Shown here one piece after another: positions 1-7,929 of a DNA stretch of 64,000 bases (positions are counted from its first letter, which is position 1; every line of letters begins with the position of its first letter). Below the pieces are notes generated by a model that did not search any database, was not told the origin of the DNA, and worked only from the letters and a program-made list of their open reading frames with translations. The translations under genes were made by a program, and so were the position numbers. Origin of the DNA: Devosia limi DSM 17137 (GTDB taxonomy: Bacteria; Pseudomonadota; Alphaproteobacteria; Rhizobiales; Devosiaceae); the NCBI RefSeq assembly GCF_900128975.1, contig NZ_FQVC01000018.1, positions 1 to 64,000 of the forward strand, written 5' to 3'.

Positions 1-142
1 CAAGCCTGGCCAGGCGCCGCGCCAGATCAGCCAGCTCGCCGGGGCTAGTGCCGCAGCGCAGATGCGTGCCGGCTGGATGGATGTGGATGTCCAGATGGGC
101 TTTGGAAACGTCGATGCCGACGAAGCCGGAGTGTACTAACAT
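1..142 (-). CDS. IS110-family transposase, N-terminal part (cut by window edge)
   Basis: Forty-seven codons are visible, starting at the ATG whose complement lies at 140-142. The peptide begins MLVHSGFVGIDVSKAHLDIH and continues with RCGTSPGELADLARRLARL. GIDVSK followed by LDIHIHP is the first acidic motif of the DEDD (RuvC-like) domain of IS110/IS1111 transposases, which cut and recombine DNA under guidance of an element-encoded RNA. The rest of the gene lies left of the window, so I cannot tell whether the copy is intact. The non-coding DNA just upstream of this start (143-about 600) is where many IS110 elements carry their guide RNA. Confidence 0.8.
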   Translation of the reverse strand, partial: MLVHSGFVGIDVSKAHLDIHIHPAGTHLRCGTSPGELADLARRLARL

Positions 143-267
143 GGCCTTGCTCCCAGGCTTGTGGTGCGGGCGAGAGCCCAATCAACCGTTCGGGGTCAAA
201 GGGAGCAGGCAGGGCCTTGCTTGACCGCGGCTGTCAAAAACCAGCCCGTAAAGACGGCCTCCTGCCT

Positions 268-299
268 GCATCAGCCGGGATGCGCATCCCGGCTGATGC
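268..299. repeat. Perfect 32-bp palindrome upstream of the IS110 transposase
   Basis: The arm GCATCAGCCGGGATGC is followed at once by its exact reverse complement, so either strand could fold into a 16-bp stem with almost no loop, or the DNA could form a cruciform. It sits about 125 bp upstream of the transposase start, in DNA with no convincing gene. It may belong to the element's non-coding end or be an IS target or scar. Confidence 0.85.
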
Positions 300-325
300 G
301 CCAAGTAAACCATATTCCCTCCACA

Positions 326-609
326 CAAGCCCGCGGGCAGCCTGGCTGGCCCACCAGCCCTCGCCCACCCACCGCGCTGCCCACGGGCTCGACCGTGGGT
401 CACTATCCGCAAACACCACACCCTCCGCCGTCCCGCGCCCATGAGTGAAGGCTGGGCTGAGTCGTTCGAACATCCAACATCACTGCCGTAGTGGGGGCTG
501 TCGCCGACCCGCGGGTCAAGCCCGCGGGCAGCCCGGTGTACGGCTGGCCCACCAGCCCTCGCCCACCCACCGCGCTGCCCACGGGCTCGACCCGTGGGCC
601 ACTATCCGC
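326..609. repeat. Imperfect direct repeat, two copies (326-410 and 517-609)
   Basis: Both copies run from CAAGCCCGCGGGCAG through GGCCCACCAGCCCTCG and CACGGGCTCGAC to CACTATCCGC. The second copy has a short insertion (CGGTGTA) and one extra C. The whole non-coding stretch 143-682 consists of this duplicated GC-rich unit, the palindrome at 268-299 and low-complexity sequence; open frames in it have biased composition and no recognisable family. It may be a dispersed intergenic repeat or part of the IS110 end. Confidence 0.75.
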
Positions 610-682
610 ACGCACAATCCCGCCATCTGAGCGCGAATGGCTGGCTAAAGTGAGCGCTGGGAGTTCATACGATCCACCCCCC

Positions 683-1597
683 TCACCCCCGCGACTGGTT
701 CACATAGCCCATCGCCGAAGCCGGCACTTCTTCCGCCAGCCATTCCCGGAACGCCCGCGTCTTGCGCGGCTCGCGCCGGCCCTTTGCCGTCACCAGCCAA
801 TAGCCCTGCGGTCCCTCCACCGACAGGTTGAACGGCCGCACCAGCCGACCATCGCTGACCGCGTCGGCGCTCATCATGTCGGCGGCCATCAGCACGCCCT
901 GTTCGGAAATCGCCGCGTCAAAGGCCAGCGAGGCGTCGGTATAGATCGGCCCGCTGCTCAGCGTCACGCTGGGGTCGAGTCCCGCCACCGCCCGCCAGGC
1001 ATCCCAGCTCAGCATTGTCGTCGCATCCTGGATGATCGGCACATGTGCCAGATCCGCCGGTTTCTGCAGCCGGGGTGCCACCAGGGGCGCACAGACCGGC
1101 TGATAGGTTGTGCCCCCCACCAGTTCGGCCGAAACGCCCGGCCATGGCCCCAGCCCGAACCGCACCCCGCAGTCGATATCGGGCCGCGACAGGTCGAGCA
1201 TCGCCGCCGTTACCGTCAGCCGCACTTCGATATCGGGATGGCGCGCGGTGAATTTGTTGATCCGCCAGATCAGCCAGCGCGAGGCAAACACGCTCCCCAC
1301 CGTCAGGTTGAGGACGCTTTCGTCGCTGCCCTTGAGGCTCGCCAGCCCATCCTGCAGCGCCGAAAAGCCCGCCGTCAGCTGCGGCAGCGCCTGACGCAGG
1401 ATCGGCAGGGGCACGAGGCCCTGCGGCGTGCGCTCGAACAGCTCCATGCCCAGCCGCTCCTCGGCCCGGCGCAAATGCTGGCTGACCGCACCCACGGTTA
1501 CGCCCAGTTCTTCGGCTGCCGGCGCCAGGGCGCCGCGTCGCGCCACGATTTCGATGGCGCGCAGCGCATTGAGCGGAATGGGAAAGGGATTGACCAT
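683..1597 (-). CDS. LysR-family transcriptional regulator (GcvA-like)
   Basis: The 304-residue product has the usual LysR layout and length. A winged helix-turn-helix occupies about residues 5-65 (APAAEELGVTVGAVSQHLRRAEERLG) and a substrate-binding-type effector domain about 92-300. The recognition segment and the FERTPQGLVPL wing resemble the GcvA/AmpR branch. The gene faces a small ORF (1691-1834) across about 90 bp that contain a perfect 7-3-7 dyad overlapping its own start codon, so it probably represses itself and controls the divergent ORF. The effector is unknown. The family call is secure; the target is inferred from arrangement only. Confidence 0.9.
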   Translation of the reverse strand: MVNPFPIPLNALRAIEIVARRGALAPAAEELGVTVGAVSQHLRRAEERLGMELFERTPQGLVPLPILRQALPQLTAGFSALQDGLASLKGSDESVLNLTVGSVFASRWLIWRINKFTARHPDIEVRLTVTAAMLDLSRPDIDCGVRFGLGPWPGVSAELVGGTTYQPVCAPLVAPRLQKPADLAHVPIIQDATTMLSWDAWRAVAGLDPSVTLSSGPIYTDASLAFDAAISEQGVLMAADMMSADAVSDGRLVRPFNLSVEGPQGYWLVTAKGRREPRKTRAFREWLAEEVPASAMGYVNQSRG

Positions 1598-1612
1598 ATA
1601 GATTTTCTATAT
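1596..1612. promoter_or_regulatory. Probable LysR operator overlapping the regulator start
   Basis: ATATAGA-TTT-TCTATAT is a perfect 7-bp dyad with a 3-bp centre in otherwise GC-rich DNA. It fits the T-N11-A form of LysR boxes. It covers the start codon of the minus-strand LysR gene (1595-1597) and lies upstream of the plus-strand small ORF. Confidence 0.6.
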
Positions 1613-1690
1613 CTGTCCGGATGCCTTGTCCATTGCAACCCGCCGGGCGAAAGCGCATTTTGTAGTCATGACCTGAAAGGAGGTCACAAA

Positions 1691-1834
1691 ATGTCCACCA
1701 TGAATAATCTGTTCAAGCGCCTTGCCGCTGTCTTCGTTCCGGCTGCGCGCCCCAGCATCGATCCCGACGCCCTCAGCCTGCAGCAATGGGCCGATCTGCC
1801 TGCCCACCACCCCCGCCGCGACCGCGCCGCTTAG
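1691..1834 (+). CDS. Small 47-residue protein, divergent from the LysR gene
   Basis: The ORF starts MSTMNNLFKRLAAVFVPAAR and ends with DALSLQQWADLPAHHPRRDRAA. A strong ribosome binding site, GAAAGGAGGT, lies at 1675-1684 with good spacing, which decides this start over the longer frame that passes through it. I recognise no domain. The basic, amphipathic N-terminus and a short WADLP segment recall small rhizobial DUF1127-type proteins, but the match is weak. It is probably regulated by the divergent LysR protein. Existence as a gene is likely; the function is unknown. Confidence 0.55.
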   Translation: MSTMNNLFKRLAAVFVPAARPSIDPDALSLQQWADLPAHHPRRDRAA

Positions 1835-1929
1835 GCGGCGCCGTGCTCAAGCCATATTCGGGGTCTTGAAGGAACGGGAATGAAACGGTCGGCGTTGCGT
1901 CGGCGCGTTACCCTTCCAAGGAGATCCAT

Positions 1930-2346
1930 ATGGCTCGCTCCCCCCTGGCCCTCGCTGTCCTGCTTGCACTTGTCGGCACCACTGCCGCCTTTGCGCAGGC
2001 TGCGGCCCCGGCTGCGCCAACCGTCCCCGCCGCCCCCGAAATTTCGATTGATCCCGCGGCCGGCCTTGCCGCCGCCACCGATTCCACCGAAGTGCTCACC
2101 GGCCTCTACGCCACCAGGGCCGTGATCGAGATCTGCGCCATCGAGGTGCCCGAAGCCACCACTACGGCGATGACCGCCGACCAGATCCGCTTCGAGCGCA
2201 AGATGGGCTGGGATCCGGCCACGGCGCTCCAGGCCTATGGCGGCATCAAGGCCTCGGTCCAGTCCACCAATCCCGACTGCACCGATGGCAGCCCCGACCG
2301 CCAGGGCGTCGATGCTGTCCTATCCGTCTATGCCGGCGCGCAATAG
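1930..2346 (+). CDS. Secreted hypothetical protein, 138 residues
   Basis: The product begins with a Sec signal peptide, ARSPLALAVLLALVGTTAAFAQ, with cleavage likely after AFA-Q near residue 22. An Ala/Pro-rich linker follows and then a small domain (about residues 45-138) with two cysteines, in EICAIEV and NPDCTDG, that could form a disulfide in the periplasm. An AAGGAG site precedes the ATG. I do not recognise the family. It stands alone between the small ORF and a repeat-rich intergenic region. Confidence 0.65.
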   Translation: MARSPLALAVLLALVGTTAAFAQAAAPAAPTVPAAPEISIDPAAGLAAATDSTEVLTGLYATRAVIEICAIEVPEATTTAMTADQIRFERKMGWDPATALQAYGGIKASVQSTNPDCTDGSPDRQGVDAVLSVYAGAQ

Positions 2347-2374
2347 CCGGCAGAACGACAGCCCAACCCCCGGA

Positions 2375-2398
2375 GTCATTCCCGCGCAGGCGGGAATC
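2375..2398. repeat. Dispersed palindromic repeat, copy 1
   Basis: GTCATTCCCGCGCAGGCGGGAATC contains ATTCCCGC and GCGGGAAT arms around a 3-base centre. It is the same unit as the pair at 2448-2529 and is related to the copy at 6245-6270. Its position just after a gene end is typical of REP-like elements. Confidence 0.75.
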
Positions 2399-2447
2399 TC
2401 CTTCCTTTTCGGTTTCACCCTTACCTAGAATGTCATTCCCACCCGCA

Positions 2448-2529
2448 GAGTCATTCCCGCGCAGGCGGGAATCCATTCTTTCTTCTTGGCCGCATGACGA
2501 ATGGATTCCCGCCTGCGCGGGAATGACTC
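2448..2529. repeat. Inverted pair of the dispersed palindromic repeat
   Basis: One copy at 2448-2478 and an almost exact reverse-complement copy at 2499-2529 flank 20 bp. Each 31-bp arm is itself a palindrome centred on ATTCCCGC...GCGGGAAT. Transcripts from either side could form a long hairpin that would terminate or stabilise messages of the two convergent flanking genes. Confidence 0.8.
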
Positions 2530-2577
2530 AGTGACTGGCAATGACCGTGTGATGACCGGGCGCGCCTTCGCCCCCCC

Positions 2578-3453
2578 TCACTCACAAATCCGCGCCGTAC
2601 AACTCTGCCCGTGGCAGCCCAGGTCCAGGTGCAGATGGTCCTCGTGGTCCGCATTCGCCTCCGGCCCCAGCACGGTGGTAAATCCCGTGCACGCCGCATC
2701 ATGGGCAAAGCGCAGCAGCCGCCCCTTTGGCGCCGCCGCCGGCAGCCAGTCCGCCTCCAGCGCAATGGTCTCGCCATTGGCCAGCGTGAACCCCACCACA
2801 TCGATCGCATTGGCAAAGCCATGCTCGGAGGTGAAGCCGCTGCTGGCATTGTTGCGGTTGCGGCACATATGGCTGGTGCCGATAGTGATGCTGTCGATCC
2901 CCGCATCTGCTGTCGCCAGCGCATAGAGGTCCACCGCCTCCACCCAGGCGGGCAGGGCGCTGGCCATGTCGCAATTGGTGATGATCGGTGTGCTCGTCGC
3001 CACCATCCGCCCCCGGCTCAACACCCCGGTGACGCGGATCGGCGATCGCTCCCCGCAAATCCCCTCGGCCAGTGGCGGCAAGGCTTCCGCCTCCACCAGC
3101 CCCATCAACACCGCCGGACACGCCGTCTGATAGACCCGTGCCTCGGCCGCCGGCTCCGCCTCCACTGCCGGCTCCGCCTCCGCCGCCGGTTCCACCACAT
3201 CCGCCGCTTCCGGCCGTGGCCGCGGCAGGGGCGTCGCTTCCGCAGTCGGCACCGCTTCCGCATCCTCGGCTGCGTCCGGGCGCGGCAATGGTTTTGGCGG
3301 TGTCTCCTGGACCCTATCGACCGCCGGTCGCTGCGGTTCTTGCGGCGATAGCGCCTCGATCATGCGCTCGAACGGCGCCAGAATATCCTGGCCCAGCGCG
3401 GGCGTGGCGCAACTGGCGAGAATGGCGAAGGGCAGGGCTGTGAACATGCGCAT
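2578..3453 (-). CDS. Extensin-like family protein, putative periplasmic peptidoglycan peptidase
   Basis: From MRMFTALPFAILASCATPALGQ the product has a signal peptide, then a Pro/Glu/Ala-rich linker (to about residue 105) with PLPRP repeats. The C-terminal extensin-like domain carries SEHGFANAIDV and HEDHLHLDLG, the His/Asp zinc-binding pattern of M15-type peptidases, plus several cysteines. Related proteins cut peptidoglycan cross-links; activity here is inferred. A GTG start at 3492 would add 13 residues, but the signal peptide fits better from the ATG at 3453. The gene is convergent with the 1930-2346 gene and divergent from lepA. Confidence 0.8.
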   Translation of the reverse strand: MRMFTALPFAILASCATPALGQDILAPFERMIEALSPQEPQRPAVDRVQETPPKPLPRPDAAEDAEAVPTAEATPLPRPRPEAADVVEPAAEAEPAVEAEPAAEARVYQTACPAVLMGLVEAEALPPLAEGICGERSPIRVTGVLSRGRMVATSTPIITNCDMASALPAWVEAVDLYALATADAGIDSITIGTSHMCRNRNNASSGFTSEHGFANAIDVVGFTLANGETIALEADWLPAAAPKGRLLRFAHDAACTGFTTVLGPEANADHEDHLHLDLGCHGQSCTARICE

Positions 3454-3577
3454 GCCCAGCCAACGCACCCCCTGTTGATCGGTTGCGTGCACATTATTGT
3501 CGTTTACACTGCAATCGTGCGGTTTACCGGCGATAAACCATCTTTGCGGCCCTCTGCGCTTCTGCTATCAGCGCCCC

Positions 3578-5383
3578 ATGACAACGCCGCTTTCCCACAT
3601 CCGCAATTTTTCCATCGTCGCCCATATCGACCATGGCAAGTCCACCCTGGCCGACCGGCTCATCCAACTGACCGGCGGGCTGGACCTGCGCGAGATGAAG
3701 GAGCAGGTGCTCGACTCGATGGATATCGAGCGCGAACGCGGCATCACCATCAAGGCGCAGACCGTCCGGCTGACCTACAAGGCCCAGGACGGCGAGACCT
3801 ATATCCTCAATCTCATCGACACGCCCGGCCACGTCGACTTCGCCTATGAAGTCTCCCGCTCGATGGCCGCTGTCGAGGGCTCGCTGCTGGTTGTCGACGC
3901 CTCCCAGGGCGTCGAGGCGCAGACGCTCGCCAATGTCTATCACGCGCTCGATGCCAATCACGAGATCGTCCCCGTCCTCAACAAGGTCGATCTCCCGGCG
4001 GCAGATATTCCGCGCGTCAAACAGCAGATCGAGGACGTCATCGGCATCGATGCGTCCGAGGCGCTGGAAATCTCCGCCAAGACCGGCATCGGCATCGACA
4101 CCGTGCTCGAAGCCATTGTGCATCGCCTGCCCGCCCCCAAGGGCGATATCACTGCGCCGCTCAAGGCGCTGCTGGTCGATAGCTGGTACGATACCTATCT
4201 GGGCGTCGTCGTGCTCGTCCGCATCATCGATGGGGTGATGAAGAAGGGCCAGAAGATCCGCATGATGGCCTCCGGCGCCGTCTATGAGCTGGATCGCGTC
4301 GCCGTCAACACGCCCAAGCTGGTCGAGGTCAAGGAATTGACCCCCGGCGAGCTCGGCGTCTTCACCGCCTCGATCAAGGAAGTTGCCGATACCAATGTCG
4401 GCGATACCATCACCGATGACCGCAAGCCCACGGCGCAGGCCCTGCCGGATTTCCGCCCGGCCCAGCCCGTGGTGTTCTGCGGCCTGTTCCCGGTCGATGC
4501 CTCCGATTTCGAAGAGCTGCGCGCCGCCATGGGCAAGCTGCGGCTCAACGATGCCAGCTTCTCCTATGAGATGGAAACCTCGGCCGCGCTCGGCTTCGGC
4601 TTCCGCTGCGGCTTTTTGGGCCTGCTGCATCTCGAAATCATCCAGGAACGGCTGAGCCGCGAGTTCAATCTCGATCTGATCGCCACCGCCCCCTCGGTGG
4701 TCTACGAGATCGCGCTGACCTCGGGCGACACCATCATGCTGCACAATCCGGCCGATCTGCCCGATGTGATGAAGATCGAGGAAATCCGCGAGCCCTGGAT
4801 CAAGGCAACGATCCTGACGCCCGACGAATATCTCGGCTCGATCCTCAAGCTGTGCCAGGATCGCCGCGGCATCCAGCGCAATCTGAGCTATGTCGGCAAT
4901 CGCGCCATGGTCGAATACGACCTGCCGCTGAACGAAGTGGTGTTCGATTTCTACGACCGCCTCAAGTCGATTTCCAAGGGCTATGCCAGCTTCGACTATA
5001 CCCTGGCCGATTACCGCCCCGGCGATCTGGTCAAGCTGTCGGTGCTGGTCAATTCCGAGCCGGTCGATGCGCTCTCCATGCTGGTCCACCGCACGGTGGC
5101 CGAAAGCCGTGGCCGCATCATGTGCGAAAAGCTCAAGGACCTGATCCCGCCGCATCTGTTCGTGATCCCGATCCAGGCCGCCATCGGCGGCAAGATCATC
5201 GCCCGCGAAACCGTTCGCGCCATGCGCAAGGACGTGACCGCCAAGTGCTATGGTGGCGACGCCACCCGCAAGCGCAAGCTCCTGGACAAGCAAAAAGCCG
5301 GCAAGAAAAAGATGCGCCAGTTCGGCTCCGTCGAAATCCCCCAGGAAGCCTTCATCAAGGCCCTCAAGATGGGTGACGACTAA
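3578..5383 (+). CDS. lepA: Elongation factor 4 (LepA), ribosome back-translocase GTPase
   Basis: This 601-residue GTPase has the exact family length. Visible G motifs are AHIDHGKST (G1), RGITIKAQT (G2), DTPGHVDF (G3), NKVDLP (G4) and SAKTG (G5). EF-G-like domains II, III and V and the LepA-specific C-terminal domain follow, ending in [19 protein letters not shown]. The start is [20 protein letters not shown]; 27 upstream in-frame codons are not typical of LepA. The protein acts on ribosomes, is membrane-associated in some bacteria and influences translation under ionic stress and initiation. It is monocistronic here. Confidence 0.97.
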   Translation: MTTPLSHIRNFSIVAHIDHGKSTLADRLIQLTGGLDLREMKEQVLDSMDIERERGITIKAQTVRLTYKAQDGETYILNLIDTPGHVDFAYEVSRSMAAVEGSLLVVDASQGVEAQTLANVYHALDANHEIVPVLNKVDLPAADIPRVKQQIEDVIGIDASEALEISAKTGIGIDTVLEAIVHRLPAPKGDITAPLKALLVDSWYDTYLGVVVLVRIIDGVMKKGQKIRMMASGAVYELDRVAVNTPKLVEVKELTPGELGVFTASIKEVADTNVGDTITDDRKPTAQALPDFRPAQPVVFCGLFPVDASDFEELRAAMGKLRLNDASFSYEMETSAALGFGFRCGFLGLLHLEIIQERLSREFNLDLIATAPSVVYEIALTSGDTIMLHNPADLPDVMKIEEIREPWIKATILTPDEYLGSILKLCQDRRGIQRNLSYVGNRAMVEYDLPLNEVVFDFYDRLKSISKGYASFDYTLADYRPGDLVKLSVLVNSEPVDALSMLVHRTVAESRGRIMCEKLKDLIPPHLFVIPIQAAIGGKIIARETVRAMRKDVTAKCYGGDATRKRKLLDKQKAGKKKMRQFGSVEIPQEAFIKALKMGDD

Positions 5384-5405
5384 GGGCCTATAGGGCGGAG
5401 AATTT

Positions 5406-6104
5406 TTGGATCAGTCATCGACCGAAACGTTTGACCTCGAAGCTTGTCTAAGCAGGATCGAGCACGTTTCGGCCGAGCTCTGGAAAATTCCTGTCGCCTA
5501 CTTCGGTCCGCAAGGCTCCAAGATTCCAGATATTGGCTGGTACGTACTGGCTGCTGTCAAAAAGACAGCATCTTTGTCCCATGCGTTTTGCGCTCTGATA
5601 CGCGCCAAGAACACGCTTGCAGCGGCATCACTCATCCGGCTGCAGCTCGACACGGCGATGCGCATATCCGGTTTGGCGCTGGTCAACGATGTCGAGGCTG
5701 CCGGCACGCATTTGATGAATGATGGGAGCTACCGGAAGCTTCGGTCACGCGATAACAAGCCGCTGGACGATGCAGTGCTTCATCGCAGATTGGATGAATA
5801 CTATCCTGGATTGACCAGTGTATATGAGGCGACTTCCTCATATGTGCATCTCTCAGCATCACACATCAAAACGGGGCTATCTGAGCCCGGAGGGACGCCT
5901 ACGCTGTTCTTCCACCTGAAGGGCACCGACGACGCACAACCCGATGAATACTTCGCTCACATGGTGGACTCGTTCGCGCAAGCGACAGAATTAACAGCTG
6001 AAATGATTGAAGATTTTATGCGGTTTCGCTACGCGCATATCTTCAAAATCCACCCGTCCACTGAAGGTCATACCGACGGGGGCCGCAGTCCATCCTGCGC
6101 TTAA
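5406..6104 (+). CDS. Hypothetical mostly helical protein, 232 residues
   Basis: The frame starts with TTG (MDQSSTETFDLEACLSRIEH), with GGAG at 5397-5400. The product is predicted to be mainly alpha-helical, with SLIRLQLDTAMRISGLALV and YEATSSYVHLSASHI as its most distinctive segments. These recall DUF5677/HEPN-like helical proteins, but the resemblance is too weak for a name. Base composition is less GC-rich than that of lepA, just 22 bp upstream, which suggests recent acquisition. No partner gene is evident. Confidence 0.6.
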   Translation: MDQSSTETFDLEACLSRIEHVSAELWKIPVAYFGPQGSKIPDIGWYVLAAVKKTASLSHAFCALIRAKNTLAAASLIRLQLDTAMRISGLALVNDVEAAGTHLMNDGSYRKLRSRDNKPLDDAVLHRRLDEYYPGLTSVYEATSSYVHLSASHIKTGLSEPGGTPTLFFHLKGTDDAQPDEYFAHMVDSFAQATELTAEMIEDFMRFRYAHIFKIHPSTEGHTDGGRSPSCA

Positions 6105-6127
6105 TGCTCGAATGCAGAAAGTGCGGA

Positions 6128-6174
6128 CGCGGTGGATCCGCCGCAAGTTGGGGCCCATATTCCCATCCACCGCG
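6128..6174. repeat. Inverted repeat with 10-bp perfect arms
   Basis: CGCGGTGGAT at 6128-6137 is matched by ATCCACCGCG at 6165-6174. It lies just past the stop of the hypothetical gene and could be a transcript-end hairpin, but no T-run follows. Confidence 0.6.
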
Positions 6175-6244
6175 AGCCCGCATTCTCCAGTCACTGCCTA
6201 AAACCCAGCAGTTGCCGCGCCGGCGATGGCTGCCCCCTCGCGGT

Positions 6245-6270
6245 GTCATCCCGGCGCAGGCCGGGATCCA
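6245..6270. repeat. Dispersed palindromic repeat, diverged copy
   Basis: GTCATCCCGGCGCAGGCCGG followed by GATCCA is a variant of the repeat at 2375 and 2448-2529, with ATCCCGGC and GCCGGGAT arms. It lies in the intergenic DNA before the Phd antitoxin gene. Confidence 0.65.
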
Positions 6271-6340
6271 TGCTGAAGGCCCTCAGCAGCATCCAGCGCA
6301 AGGGTAAGGCACAGTCTCCACCCTGCTCTCCTGCGTCCAA

Positions 6341-6359
6341 AATGGCTATATTAGCCATT
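6341..6359. promoter_or_regulatory. Probable antitoxin autoregulation operator
   Basis: AATGGCTA-TAT-TAGCCATT is a perfect 8-3-8 dyad 15 bp before the antitoxin start. Phd/YefM proteins bind dyads of this kind in their own promoters. Confidence 0.65.
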
Positions 6360-6374
6360 CTGGAGGTCCGAAAA

Positions 6375-6614
6375 ATGTCCACCATCACCGCTACCAACGC
6401 CAAGAACAAGTTCGGCCAGGTCCTCGATCAGGCCCAGCATGAGCCGGTGCATGTGCAGAAAAATGGTCGCGATATCGCGGTGGTCGTTTCGGCCGCCGAG
6501 TATCAGCGGCTGATCGCAGCCAGTGCCGGCAGCAAGGTCAGCCCGCGCGTGCAACAACTCCTCGCCGAAAGCATGGAGCAGCGTCGCTCGGTTTATGAAG
6601 CGTTGGCCAAATAG
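6375..6614 (+). CDS. Phd/YefM-family antitoxin without a visible toxin
   Basis: The 79-residue product begins MSTITATNAKNKFGQVLDQA and continues EPVHVQKNGRDIAVVVSAAEYQRL, the classic Phd/YefM N-terminal DNA-binding and dimerisation fold. A GGAGG site lies just upstream and the 8-3-8 dyad precedes it. The C-terminal tail, which normally wraps and neutralises a toxin, is present (VQQLLAESMEQRRSVYEALAK). No RelE, Doc or PIN-like ORF follows before the next gene at 6735 or precedes it. It is therefore an orphan antitoxin, either a remnant, a stand-alone repressor or an anti-addiction module. Confidence 0.88.
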   Translation: MSTITATNAKNKFGQVLDQAQHEPVHVQKNGRDIAVVVSAAEYQRLIAASAGSKVSPRVQQLLAESMEQRRSVYEALAK

Positions 6615-6734
6615 GTTCACGAGGCCCAGACTGTTGCGCACCCACATCGCACCGCGCTAGCCCACCTAATCCCCGCCCCCACCACCCTCCCGCATACTCC
6701 TTCCCAACCCTGTTCCCGGAAGGAGCCTAAGACC

Positions 6735-7304
6735 ATGCCCATCACCGCCCGCACCGCTGCCCGCCACGAGGCCGTCTATCTCCGGCTGCAGGCGCTGCTC
6801 ACCCAGACCCAGGCCATTGCCACCAGGCGTCCCGAGGCGCTGTTGCCCGAGGCGACGCGGATCCTGGCCGAGGGGCTGTTGTTCGATGCGCGCCCCTTTC
6901 TGTCCGGCGCCCGCAGGCGGCGCGACTGGCCCGCGGTCGCCGTTGATCAGGCCGGGCTGGCGGTGCAATTGGGCCAGGTCCTGGCCGGGCTCGATGCGTT
7001 TGAAATCGCCCATACCAGCTGGAATGCCAAGCTGGCCTGCCTGCTCTGGTCGGTTTCCGATGCGCGGGACCTGCCGGTGCGGCGGCTGCGGCCAAAGCTG
7101 GCCGTCGTCGCGGCCGACAATGCCCATATGCGGCTGTTGCGCGACAAGCTGGCGCGACGCATCGATGAGCGGGCCCGGGGCACTTACGAGCGCGGCTACC
7201 GCGATGGCCAATTGCAGGCCCGCGCCGGCCTTGGCGCCGGTGCCGATCCTGATGCGGATGCGGACGAGCCGCAAACTTATCCCCGCCTGCGCCTGCCGGG
7301 CTAG
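6735..7304 (+). CDS. Hypothetical cytoplasmic protein, 189 residues
   Basis: Starts MPITARTAARHEAVYLRLQA after GGAAGGAGCC. There is no signal peptide or membrane segment. The composition is rich in Ala, Leu, Arg and Asp, with an Asp-rich C-terminus (GADPDADADEP) and the motif GTYERGYRDGQLQAR near residue 160. GC content and codon use match the chromosome, so the gene is probably native. I do not recognise the family. Confidence 0.6.
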   Translation: MPITARTAARHEAVYLRLQALLTQTQAIATRRPEALLPEATRILAEGLLFDARPFLSGARRRRDWPAVAVDQAGLAVQLGQVLAGLDAFEIAHTSWNAKLACLLWSVSDARDLPVRRLRPKLAVVAADNAHMRLLRDKLARRIDERARGTYERGYRDGQLQARAGLGAGADPDADADEPQTYPRLRLPG

Positions 7305-7460
7305 ACTGGCCCGGTCAGTTCCGCTGGGACGGGAGTTGCAACGACCAGCTGCGGAACGATGGCCGGGAGGGTGGGGGAGTCGGACCCCGCCTGGGTCCAG
7401 GCCTGCTGTGTTGGCCTAAGCTCAAAAGGTCGGCCGCAGGCTCGTTCCAGAAAACCCGGC

Positions 7461-7520
7461 GCCCCGAGGCGCTCTGTGTCTCACTCTATACCTATCCAGG
7501 GACGCAAGGCGTCTCGGGGC
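7461..7520 (+). other. Two alternative hairpins in a gene-less stretch (7305-7631)
   Basis: GCCCCGAGGCGC (7461-7472) can pair with GCGTCTCGGGGC (7509-7520), 11 of 12 as Watson-Crick. The right arm also takes part in a smaller hairpin, GACGC-AAG-GCGTC (7501-7513). The two structures exclude each other, as in attenuators. The element lies about 110 bp before the lipoprotein gene at 7632. The rest of 7305-7631 holds nothing I can name. Confidence 0.35.
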
Positions 7521-7631
7521 CCCGTTCACTGCTCTCCCCGGAGGCGTCCGCGCCGTCCGGCGCTCCGGCTTGCCACGCCGCTGCCGCTTTCCCGCGCTAT
7601 TTCCGCCTTCCCCAGTTTGAAGGACTATTCG

Positions 7632-7835
7632 ATGAAAAAGCTTGTTCCCGTTGCGCTCGTTGTTATCGCCGGCTTTTCCCTTACCGCCTGCACCTCCAGT
7701 CAGCGCACCTTGACCGGTGCTGCCGTGGGTGGTGCGGCGGGCGCCGCACTCGGTGGTGCCGTGGGCGGCTATGGCGGTGCCATTATCGGTGGCGCCGGTG
7801 GCGCGGCCGCCGGCGCGGTGATCGCCAACAATTAG
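7632..7835 (+). CDS. Small glycine-zipper lipoprotein, 67 residues
   Basis: MKKLVPVALVVIAGFSLTAC is a lipoprotein signal with lipobox LTAC, so the mature protein should start at Cys20 and be lipid-anchored. The rest is a run of GxxxG glycine-zipper repeats (TGAAVGGAAGAALGGAVGG and onward), which form tight transmembrane helix hairpins in SlyB/Pcp- and YMGG-like envelope proteins. GAAGGA precedes the ATG. It probably contributes to outer-membrane integrity or stress response; the exact role is unknown. Confidence 0.75.
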   Translation: MKKLVPVALVVIAGFSLTACTSSQRTLTGAAVGGAAGAALGGAVGGYGGAIIGGAGGAAAGAVIANN

Positions 7836-7929
7836 GCGCGGCGCGCCGCTATCGGGCCGGGCGGGCTGGGCGGCGGCGCCCGCCCGGTCTATCCTGGCTG
7901 CATTGCCATTACCTTGACGGACCGATTTG

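Noticed and set aside
491-1834. A 447-codon plus-strand frame across the LysR gene
   Set aside because: It is antisense to the LysR gene, with His/Arg/Pro-rich composition. Only its last 47 codons, with their own ribosome site, were kept as a small gene.
2347-2577. CRISPR array from the repeated ATTCCCGCGCAGGCGGGAAT units
   Set aside because: The units are palindromic, in both orientations and with unequal spacing; they are REP-like repeats, not CRISPR repeats with uniform spacers.
3524-5293. A 589-codon open frame on the minus strand opposite lepA
   Set aside because: It is an antisense shadow of a GC-rich conserved gene; it has repetitive Asp/Gly/Ile composition and no family features, while lepA is certain.
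6615-6734. A toxin gene paired with the Phd antitoxin
   Set aside because: The 120 bp downstream hold no frame of sufficient length, and the upstream hypothetical gene at 5406 does not look like a Doc, RelE or PIN toxin.
7501-7520. GGGACGCAAGGC as a possible c-di-GMP riboswitch piece
   Set aside because: A short likeness to the conserved ACGCAAAGCC element exists, but the second half with the GGTAG-type loop and three-stem layout is absent.
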